This document shows, piece after piece, positions 1 to 5,762 of a stretch of DNA of 8,266 bases (positions are counted from its first letter, which is position 1; each line of letters begins with the position of its first letter). Source of the DNA: Alphaproteobacteria bacterium (GTDB lineage: Bacteria > Pseudomonadota > Alphaproteobacteria > Paracaedibacterales > CAIULA01); assembly GCA_019751935.1 (NCBI GenBank), contig JAIEMR010000043.1:1-8266 (forward strand), read 5' to 3'. The translations under genes were made by a program, and so were the position numbers. A model generated the notes under the pieces. The model was not told where the DNA came from and ran no database searches. It was given only the letters and a program-made list of their open reading frames with translations.

Positions 1-641
1 CCAATCAAATGACCCGAATGATTAATATAAAGGATAGAAAAAGGGGCCTTGTCTAAAAAGGATTCTACCTGTGTGTAGTTGTTTTTTAATTGAGTAAAGC
101 TGTCTAAATATTTGGTTATTTCCGTTACGGTTGTTAGCAAAAGGTTTTTCCCTTCAACCATGAGCGAATCTATGGGATGGACTTGCGTGAGCCACCATCT
201 TTGTTGTTGACCAAGTCCATTTCCTCCACCAACCAATAAAGCTTCGCCTGGTTCATGAACTTCAACCCATTCTTTAAAGGATGAAGATTCTGGCGTAGGG
301 GTTACCCGCATCATAAATTTGCGCAAAAATTCTTTTTTATGGGGGTAAGCATGCGGGTGTGTTGTGACAAGTGTTTTGCCATTTTCATCAAAAGCAACCA
401 ATTCACAACTGCTAGAAAGGGTGGAAAGAACCGCTTTGACGGTACGCATTTCTTCTTTTAAATGTACATATTTGCTGCGCAGTTGAAAGAAAACAAGGGC
501 ACTGATGCCGATTAAAATTGTCAGCCCAATTAACCCACCCCATGCCAAAGGATGTTCAGCATGAAGCGCAATGCTAAACGAGCAAGCGAGCCATAAAAAA
601 ATTATGAGACTATAGGTAATCGTTACAGAAGTTCGTTTCAT
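1..641 (-). CDS. Membrane-anchored PAS-domain sensor protein, probable CckA-like histidine kinase (N-terminal part)
   Basis: The reading frame starts at an ATG (639-641) and stays open to the window edge, giving 213 complete codons. An in-frame TGA lies just upstream, and AGGTGA precedes the ATG at 12 nt. Two hydrophobic helices are visible at about residues 7-26 and 31-52, separated by only a few polar residues, so almost nothing is exposed to the periplasm. A charged helical linker (55-75) follows, then a PAS-like segment from about 77 to 160 (CELVAFDENGKTLV near its start). After a second helical linker comes the beginning of another PAS domain (FLDKAPFSILYINHSGHLI, 195-213). Paired helices with a tiny loop followed by tandem PAS domains match the known layout of CckA, the hybrid kinase that starts the CckA-ChpT-CtrA phosphorelay in alphaproteobacteria. 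The kinase and receiver domains would lie outside the window, so the kinase assignment is inference. A diguanylate cyclase or other PAS-containing signalling protein remains possible. Confidence 0.6.
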   Translation of the reverse strand, partial: MKRTSVTITYSLIIFLWLACSFSIALHAEHPLAWGGLIGLTILIGISALVFFQLRSKYVHLKEEMRTVKAVLSTLSSSCELVAFDENGKTLVTTHPHAYPHKKEFLRKFMMRVTPTPESSSFKEWVEVHEPGEALLVGGGNGLGQQQRWWLTQVHPIDSLMVEGKNLLLTTVTEITKYLDSFTQLKNNYTQVESFLDKAPFSILYINHSGHLI

Positions 642-653
642 AAAAAAGTAAAT

Positions 654-659
654 TCACCT
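654..659 (-). promoter_or_regulatory. Ribosome binding site of the PAS sensor gene
   Basis: AGGTGA lies 12 nt upstream of the ATG at 641, a somewhat long spacing. The site sits in an A-rich run that could form a weak AT stem (AAAAAAG with CTTTTTT) with the T-rich run just before the start codon. It supports the ATG at 641, because an in-frame stop excludes any start further upstream. Confidence 0.55.
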
Positions 660-705
660 TTTTTAAAGTGTTCATATAATCTGATCATCAAGCCACATAC
701 CAATT

Positions 706-735
706 AGTATACCGATCAAAACCTCAAAATTGCAA
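706..735 (-). promoter_or_regulatory. Putative sigma70-type promoter for the PAS sensor gene
   Basis: On the minus strand TTGCAA (730-735, 4 of 6 to the -35 consensus) is separated by 18 nt from TATACT (706-711, 5 of 6 to the -10 consensus). Transcription would begin near 699, leaving a leader of about 58 nt before the ATG at 641. The pair lies in the 109-base gap after the large repeat gene, where a promoter separating the sensor gene from the upstream cluster would be expected. AT-rich DNA gives such matches by chance, so this remains a candidate. Confidence 0.35.
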
Positions 736-750
736 AAAGATAAGATGTTA

Positions 751-3700
751 TTATGTCCCATATACTTGCGCCCATGCTTGTGCTTTTTGCGCACCAATAT
801 CATCATTGCCAGTTGCGGCTTGCACAAAATGAAAGAATTCGTTGTCAACAAAAACGACTTTTTTAGCTTTTTCCAACAAATCATCGCCTGCTTCTGGAGT
901 GCCGACAAAATGTGCTGCTAAGATTACTCGCTGGCCGGTTAGTTGACTGTTATCATTTAAGAGTTTTAGTATTTTTTTAAATCCATCTTTATCACTAGAA
1001 TTAGGTATCAGCAGGTTTGTTAGCTCATCCCAACGTTTTAATTCAGCTAATTTATTGGTTTTTTCAACCATCCATTTTTCAGCCTTTTTATCTCCAATCC
1101 AGTGAGTATTTTCCCTTATTGCAGTTATGAAGTTGTCAAGATCAGGTATGGAAAAAACAACCACTTTAGCTTTTTCTAACAAATCATCGGCAGCTTCCTG
1201 TGTATCCGCGCACCTCGCTGCGATAATGATGCGTTCTGCGTAGAGCTTTTTGTGGTCATTTAAGAACCCTAGTATTCTTATAAATGCAGTTTTATCACGG
1301 GAATTAGGAGCCAGTAAGTGCGTTAATCCGTCCCAATCTTCCTCAGTGTTAGATGTTGCGGCCTTATATTCAGCTTTCCATAAATTAGCTTCTGGTGCCC
1401 CAAACGCAGGATTTGCACCTATTCTGGCTGCAAATTCATCAAGTTCACCCTCATTAAAAGTCACGTCTCTAGCCTTTGTTAATAGATCATCAACTGCGCT
1501 TTTGGTTTGAATAACACCCGCTGCAAAAATCATACGATCGGCATTTAATTGATGATTGATTTTTAAGAACTGCAGTATTCTTTTAAATGCTTTTTTATCT
1601 TTTCCATTGGGGGATAATAATCTTGTTAAACGATCCCAACTAGCCAGATCGCCGACTCTTGTTGCAATGTATTCAGCGTTCCATAAATCAGCCTCTTTCT
1701 GACCAATCCTAAGGTTTGTAGCTATTGTCTGCGTAAACTCATCAAGTTCAGCCTGGGTATAAATGACACTACTCGCTGTTGTTAATAGATTATCGATAGT
1801 GTCTCTAGCATCTTTTTCGACAGCTTCCCTTTCTTCTTTTAACTTACTATCGCTTGCATCCTGGATTCGAATAACACTCGCTGCAAGAATCATGCGCCCA
1901 GGACTTAATTGACCGCCGGTTTGTAAGAGTTTCAGTATTTCCTGAAATACAATTTTATCATTACCATTGGGGCGTAATAGGCCTGTTAACTGATCCCAGT
2001 AGCCCAGTTCAGCTAATCTACGTGCTGTAATCACTTTTAATTGAGAAGGCATTTTTTCATCGGACATAAAGCCTAGCAATAAATCAGATCTTGTTAATGA
2101 TTGTATGATCGGTGTGAATTTTTCGGCTTTTTTGATTCCACCTGAAAGGCCATCTAAGGAACCATTCGTGCCTATGCTTTTTGCAAGTTTAGCTCTTTCT
2201 TCTTCAGTCCATGTCACTTCATTTGTTAGCTCGAAAAGAAAATTGACATTCTCGATGCTAATAAAATCAGCGACAGAAATTAATAAGGGCGGAGAGAGTC
2301 TACCATGGGTCTTAAAAAGTTCTAGTATTTTGCGGTCAATGCGCGCACCGGCTCTAAAGGATTTAAAGAGAACATCAAAAGCACCCAGCTCAACTAAGCG
2401 CTTTGGTATCAGAAATTTGCAATCTGTATTTATGTTTTTATTGTGTACAAGGCCTAATAGAGTACCCGGATCCACCATCTCTTGTACTAAAACGCCAAAT
2501 TTATCGACTAACGCTTGCTCATTAGGGCTATTCACCCAGCTTCCATCAGCAAATTTACCTATGTCTTTAATCCCCAAGCAATCCATTTTTAAAAGACCAG
2601 CGAGAATTGTATTTATCAACTCTTTATATTCTTTGGATTCGTAAACTGCCCCAAATACTGGCCTTATAGATTCTAAAATCTTGCTTTTGTCCGTGTCGTG
2701 ATAACGCTCCGAAGCCGCAAGATAAACCTTCCTTATTCCTTCTAAATAAAAATCAGTCATTTGATCATTTGGCGAATAAGAAATACCTGAAATTAAAGCC
2801 TCCACAATTTGTGCAAGGGGACAGTCTGGACACGCTCTCATAAATCTTTCTAAGGCTCTTAGGCAAATTTCAGTCCGGTGAGGATCATTATCAATTTCCT
2901 TTCCTGCCATTTTGAAAAGGTGGAGGAGCATGTTTGGATCCATTGATGCTCCACCAGTTTCTGGTAAGTATTTGTTTAAGAAAATCTCCAAAATGAGCGT
3001 TGATTGAATGCCTCTTATACTTTTTGTGCCAAGAGTTTCTAAGATAGCCTCTTCGGTTTGCCCAGTTTCAGTCAAGAGCCTCTTTGCCAATCTCTTTGAG
3101 CTTAAGGTAGATATTTCTTGGGCAACGGGGGTTCGCAAGTCATCTGAAATAGAATTTGGTAATCCTTGCAATGTGTAATAGACAAGGGGGATATCATGGC
3201 GAGGATGCCCCCACTGCGTTAAGATTTCTGTCATCGCCGATTGGTCAAGAAAAGCCATGTTGAATATATCGAAGTCGCTAAGGTTTCTTATTGAATGCCT
3301 AGTTTGGTAAATTCTAGGAAGTGTCGTTGATTTTGAAAGATCGAGATGGGTCAAAGCCTTTAGAAGATGAGGGCTCATTTCTTGCTCTCTAGCCATTTCT
3401 GGATCATTAATATAAACGTGTAAGGAGAATATTTTACGGGCCATATTTTGAACGACTTTGGCATGTTTACTAAGGGCAAATTTTTGTTCGCCATCTTTTG
3501 CCTTTTTAAAGTAATCCTCTGGCGTTCCAAAGTAATCTGTTGCTAAGTCTAATTCTTTTCTTCTTAATCGTTCGGCATCAATTAAAGCCGATTTAACAAT
3601 GGCTTTTTCCTCTGAGGTTAAAAGGTAGGATTTGTCAGCATCATTCCTAGGAGTCCTTAATCCACCAACACCAGCTCCGCGTCCAACCACCGCCAAAATT

Positions 3701-3936
3701 GCCCGGCTATAAAGATCAACGCCCTCTTCGGTGTCTTGTTCTAAAAGATGACGGTGTAAGTGCCCAACAAAGGTTGCAGAACGACGAAGTTCTTTAGTAG
3801 GTAGGGTGGCAGTTCTTTTGTAGTCTGTGTACCAAGTTCTTATTTGCCCTTCTAATGCGATGGGGTCAATGTCGCTCGCCAAAAGAAAGGGAGCGTTTGA
3901 AAAGAAAAATAAAATAAAAAAAAGTAAAAAGCGCAT
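751..3936 (-). CDS. Large exported protein of unknown function with C-terminal ~101-residue repeats
   Basis: I do not recognise this 1061-residue protein. It begins with a Sec-type signal peptide: MR, a hydrophobic core rich in Phe and Leu (3-19), and probable cleavage near LLA/SD at 20-21. It is therefore predicted to be periplasmic or secreted. Residues about 22-330 look helical and match nothing I know. Residues 331-454 form the domain shared with the neighbouring 218-residue protein (ID-N-P-R near 348-354, QMTDFYL 392-398, YKELINT 437-443, LAGLL 445-449). Residues 509 to the end consist of one degenerate and four clear repeat units, suggesting an all-helical solenoid. The last unit ends six residues before the stop, so the C terminus looks intact. 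No catalytic motif, lipobox or membrane anchor after the signal peptide was seen. The ATG at 3936 is well supported by AGGGA 5 nt upstream. Its position after the paralog suggests an operon or a tandem duplication. A role in host or surface interaction is speculation. Confidence 0.9.
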   Translation of the reverse strand: MRFLLFFILFFFSNAPFLLASDIDPIALEGQIRTWYTDYKRTATLPTKELRRSATFVGHLHRHLLEQDTEEGVDLYSRAILAVVGRGAGVGGLRTPRNDADKSYLLTSEEKAIVKSALIDAERLRRKELDLATDYFGTPEDYFKKAKDGEQKFALSKHAKVVQNMARKIFSLHVYINDPEMAREQEMSPHLLKALTHLDLSKSTTLPRIYQTRHSIRNLSDFDIFNMAFLDQSAMTEILTQWGHPRHDIPLVYYTLQGLPNSISDDLRTPVAQEISTLSSKRLAKRLLTETGQTEEAILETLGTKSIRGIQSTLILEIFLNKYLPETGGASMDPNMLLHLFKMAGKEIDNDPHRTEICLRALERFMRACPDCPLAQIVEALISGISYSPNDQMTDFYLEGIRKVYLAASERYHDTDKSKILESIRPVFGAVYESKEYKELINTILAGLLKMDCLGIKDIGKFADGSWVNSPNEQALVDKFGVLVQEMVDPGTLLGLVHNKNINTDCKFLIPKRLVELGAFDVLFKSFRAGARIDRKILELFKTHGRLSPPLLISVADFISIENVNFLFELTNEVTWTEEERAKLAKSIGTNGSLDGLSGGIKKAEKFTPIIQSLTRSDLLLGFMSDEKMPSQLKVITARRLAELGYWDQLTGLLRPNGNDKIVFQEILKLLQTGGQLSPGRMILAASVIRIQDASDSKLKEEREAVEKDARDTIDNLLTTASSVIYTQAELDEFTQTIATNLRIGQKEADLWNAEYIATRVGDLASWDRLTRLLSPNGKDKKAFKRILQFLKINHQLNADRMIFAAGVIQTKSAVDDLLTKARDVTFNEGELDEFAARIGANPAFGAPEANLWKAEYKAATSNTEEDWDGLTHLLAPNSRDKTAFIRILGFLNDHKKLYAERIIIAARCADTQEAADDLLEKAKVVVFSIPDLDNFITAIRENTHWIGDKKAEKWMVEKTNKLAELKRWDELTNLLIPNSSDKDGFKKILKLLNDNSQLTGQRVILAAHFVGTPEAGDDLLEKAKKVVFVDNEFFHFVQAATGNDDIGAQKAQAWAQVYGT
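754..2040 (-). repeat. Four clear tandem ~101-residue (about 303 bp) coding repeats
   Basis: Units cover residues 633-752, 753-853, 854-954 and 955-1055 of the large exported protein. The pattern is WDxLTxLLxPNxxDKxxF, then a helix ending near RxILAA, then DDLLxKA, then ELDxF, closing with a Trp. The WD pair occurs at 647, 767, 868 and 969, the Arg before the ILAA-like stretch at 681, 801, 902 and 1003, and the ELDEF-like motif starts at 730, 831, 932 and 1033. Spacing is thus 101 for the later units. The first clear unit is 19 residues longer because of one insertion. The copies have diverged well at the protein level, so the duplications are not recent. Confidence 0.85.
2161..2412 (-). repeat. 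Degenerate fifth repeat unit upstream of the four clear ones
   Basis: Residues 509-592 of the large exported protein follow the same order of landmarks: PKRLVELGAFDVL resembles ARRLAELGYWDQL of the first clear unit, GRLSPPLL resembles GQLSPGRM, and TWTEEERAKLAKSIGTN resembles the YTQAELDEFTQTIATN stretch. The PNxxDK signature is lost and the segment is about three residues shorter there. Residues 593-632 separate it from the clear units and have no obvious counterpart. Confidence 0.6.
2575..2946 (-). other. Domain shared with the adjacent 218-residue protein (large-protein copy)
   Basis: Residues 331-454 of the large exported protein. Residues 343-454 align without any gap to residues 63-174 of the product of 4052-4708, with about 50 of 112 identical by hand count. 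The best conserved stretches are IDN-P-R, S-SP--QMTDFYL-GI-K-Y, ES-R--F--VY and YKEL-NT-LAGLL. No known domain is recognised. Confidence 0.85.
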
Positions 3937-3941
3937 ATCTG

Positions 3942-3946
3942 TCCCT
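3942..3946 (-). promoter_or_regulatory. Ribosome binding site of the large repeat-protein gene
   Basis: AGGGA lies 5 nt upstream of the ATG at 3936. It is the strongest Shine-Dalgarno match of the two exported-protein genes and fixes the start so that the product begins with the signal peptide. Confidence 0.7.
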
Positions 3947-3973
3947 ATGTGTTACAGCCTCAGAATATTTAAT

Positions 3974-4037
3974 AAGAATTAAAATTCTCTTAATTGTGTA
4001 GTAAAAGAGCCCAGGCACATTGTAAAGAATTAAAATT
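3974..4037 (-). repeat. Pair of 13-bp direct repeats in the gap between the two exported-protein genes
   Basis: AAGAATTAAAATT occurs at 3974-3986 and again at 4025-4037, 51 bp apart, inside the 115-base gap. The first copy is also part of an inverted repeat, AGAATT-AA-AATTCT (3975-3988). This could be an operator-like arrangement, but the low complexity of the DNA makes chance quite possible. Otherwise the gap holds no recognisable gene or terminator. Confidence 0.35.
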
Positions 4038-4051
4038 TACGGATGAAAAGG

Positions 4052-4708
4052 CTAGCCTTGTGAGCCGTTAATTTGCACGGCTAAAAGTTTATTTTCATTA
4101 TCATTGCTTAACCACTTTGGGCCTGTATGTCTGAAATGACCGCCGGAGAGCTTTTGATTCAGCAATTTCTCAGCTATTGCAGGGGTTATGCATTCTTTTT
4201 CCAAAAGACCAGCAAGAACGGTATTCATGAGTTCTTTATAGTCTGGAAAATCATAAACCACACTAAATAAGCTTCTCATAGATTCATAAACGGATTCTTT
4301 ATTGTTTGGATAATAACGACGTAAAGCTTCTACATAAATTTTTCCGATTCCAGTTAAATAGAAATCAGTCATTTGGTTTGGCGGTGAAAAAGAAAGGCCC
4401 ATCTGCATACAACACAAAAGATCAGGCAGGGGATAATTTAGAAAAGTATCTATAAATCTACCGAATGCTTGTTTGCAGACCTTAGAACGCTGTGGGTTGT
4501 TATCAATGTTTCTGCCTGCATATTGAAAAAGGATTAAGGCATCATCCCGCTCATTTGCCATAAATCCTTGTTCCCGCTTTTGTAAAAGCTGAGCAAAATG
4601 AGATGTTGGAATGGCTGTATAAGAGATTTTTTCAAGATCTATTTCGTCTGCAGAGAAAATTGGGAAACTAAGAAAACAAAAACAAGCCAACCAAAAGAAC
4701 AAACGCAT
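4052..4708 (-). CDS. Small exported protein of unknown function, paralog of the large repeat protein
   Basis: I do not recognise this 218-residue protein. It starts with a signal peptide (MR, then a hydrophobic stretch to about residue 18, probable cleavage near FSA/DE), so it should be periplasmic or secreted. Residues about 52-174 form a domain that aligns gaplessly with residues 332-454 of the large protein encoded next door, including MTDFYL at 113-118. The last 44 residues have no clear match, though WLSNDNE resembles WVNSPNE of the paralog, so homology may continue to the point of truncation. The roughly 300-residue N-terminal region and all repeats of the paralog are missing. An alternative ATG at 4714 adds two residues, but the only Shine-Dalgarno-like sequence (AGAG, 4715-4718) touches that codon and sits 6 nt from the ATG at 4708. 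The 4708 start also gives the MR opening of the paralog. It lies 44 bases after the TerC gene and is probably co-transcribed with it. Confidence 0.85.
   Translation of the reverse strand: MRLFFWLACFCFLSFPIFSADEIDLEKISYTAIPTSHFAQLLQKREQGFMANERDDALILFQYAGRNIDNNPQRSKVCKQAFGRFIDTFLNYPLPDLLCCMQMGLSFSPPNQMTDFYLTGIGKIYVEALRRYYPNNKESVYESMRSLFSVVYDFPDYKELMNTVLAGLLEKECITPAIAEKLLNQKLSGGHFRHTGPKWLSNDNENKLLAVQINGSQG
4187..4555 (-). other. Domain shared with the large repeat protein (small-protein copy)
   Basis: Residues about 52-174 of the small exported protein, matching the segment at 2575-2946. The resemblance is also visible in the DNA, for example AAATCAGTCATTTG on the plus strand in both places. 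This supports origin by gene duplication. Confidence 0.85.
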
Positions 4709-4752
4709 ACTCATCTCTAATTAGATACAAAATAGAATCTTTTAAGCAATAA

Positions 4753-5688
4753 TCATGCCGCATATTTTGTTTTTTTAAAAGAAAAAACAAGTGATAGGGC
4801 AAGGATTGATCCAATAATTATAAGAGAAGATAATGGGCTAATTGCTATAACTCCCAACATTTTCAAACCTACAAAACATAAAATAAGAGCGAGTCCTTTT
4901 TTTAAATACACAAATTGAGTTAATGCGCTTGCCAGTAAAAAATATAAAGAGCGTAATCCTAAAATGGCAAATATGTTTGATGTGTAGACGATAAAAGGAT
5001 CTGTGGTAATGGCAAAAACAGCAGGTATCGAATCGATTGCAAAAATTATATCTGACAGTTCAATAAGGATTAAAGCCATTAATAGGGGGGTGGCTTTTTT
5101 TAATTTATTTTCTTGTATCCAAAATTTTGAACCATGAAGCTTATGGGTTAAGGGCATCCAATTTTGCAATTTTTTCCATAAGAACCCATCTGTAATTTTC
5201 TTAGCTTTTTCTTGAAGCAGTAACATTTTAAAGCCTGTAAAAATCAGCATAAGACCAAAAATGTAAAGAGTAAGGTGAAATCTTTGAATAAAAAGGGCGC
5301 CCGATAGAATCATTATGGCACGTAAGATAAGGGCTCCAATAATTCCCCAGAACAGTACACGATATTGAAAATGGATCGGGATATTAAGGGCTGCGAATAT
5401 TAAGGAAAAAACCATAATATTATCAAGGCTTAAGGATTTTTCAATCAGATAGCCGGTGAAAAATAACATGCCATTTTCATAGCCTTGAGATTGGATGACC
5501 CAAACCCCAAAAATGCAAGCAAACATAAACCAAGCAAAGCTTGAGATTAAAGCTGTTTTGTAACTAGGGACAGAATTCTTTTTGTGAAAGATACCAAGGT
5601 CAATGAATAAGAAGGTAAGAATAACTAAGTTAAATGCGACCCACGCCAAAATGTCTTTAAGGTTGAATACGCTAACGCTTAAATTCAA
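4753..5688 (-). CDS. TerC/Alx-family integral membrane protein, probable metal ion transporter
   Basis: This 311-residue polytopic inner-membrane protein shows the family signatures. EKSLSLDNIMVF (83-94) and ELSDIIFAIDSIPAVFAIT (210-228) carry the conserved acidic residues Glu83, Asp89, Glu210, Asp213 and Asp219. DPFIVYTSNIFAILGLRSLYF-type sequence follows at 230-250, and KKGLALILCFVGLKML fills the last-but-one helix. Nine or so hydrophobic segments flank a basic cytoplasmic loop at about 158-200. Length is close to E. coli Alx (321). Known members include TerC of tellurite resistance, Alx (linked to manganese export and alkaline response) and Bacillus TerC proteins that help metalate secreted enzymes. 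Which metal is moved here cannot be read from the sequence. The start is a TTG with at best a weak GAG upstream; an in-frame TAG closes the frame five codons earlier and no ATG is available. A second TTG at residue 13 is possible but would trim the N terminus. The 74-base gap after topA leaves little room for a manganese riboswitch. Confidence 0.92.
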   Translation of the reverse strand: MNLSVSVFNLKDILAWVAFNLVILTFLFIDLGIFHKKNSVPSYKTALISSFAWFMFACIFGVWVIQSQGYENGMLFFTGYLIEKSLSLDNIMVFSLIFAALNIPIHFQYRVLFWGIIGALILRAIMILSGALFIQRFHLTLYIFGLMLIFTGFKMLLLQEKAKKITDGFLWKKLQNWMPLTHKLHGSKFWIQENKLKKATPLLMALILIELSDIIFAIDSIPAVFAITTDPFIVYTSNIFAILGLRSLYFLLASALTQFVYLKKGLALILCFVGLKMLGVIAISPLSSLIIIGSILALSLVFSFKKTKYAA

Positions 5689-5762
5689 GAAATGGCTCGG
5701 CTAATTTAAAATCAATATTATTCTTACAGTGTCTGTTAAAAAAGTTAATGAAGCTTTAAATT

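Noticed and set aside
672..908. Short minus-strand frame overlapping the end of the large gene
   Set aside because: It mostly overlaps the last repeat unit in another frame, has no convincing ribosome site and shows no protein-like pattern.
2105..2644. 179-codon open frame on the plus strand
   Set aside because: It lies wholly antisense to the large repeat-protein gene, which has a signal peptide, a ribosome site and internal paralogy. Its own product shows no recognisable domain, so it is a shadow frame.
3998..4026. Possible promoter for the large gene (TTTACA, 17 nt, TACTAC on the minus strand)
   Set aside because: The -10 element matches only 3 of 6 consensus positions, so it is no better than background in this AT-rich gap.
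4048..4059. Perfect 12-bp palindrome AAGGCTAGCCTT over the stop codon of the small gene, followed by TTTT on the minus strand
   Set aside because: As RNA it gives only a 4-bp stem with a 4-nt loop and a very short U run, too weak for a Rho-independent terminator. It may be chance.
4640..4708. Lipoprotein signal at the start of the small exported protein (WLAC)
   Set aside because: The residue at -3 is Trp rather than Leu/Val, and the Cys comes after only a few hydrophobic residues, so it fits a standard signal peptide core better than a lipobox.
5689..5762. Manganese-type (yybP-ykoY) riboswitch before the TerC gene
   Set aside because: The gap is 74 bases, shorter than that riboswitch class normally needs, and its conserved loop sequences were not seen.
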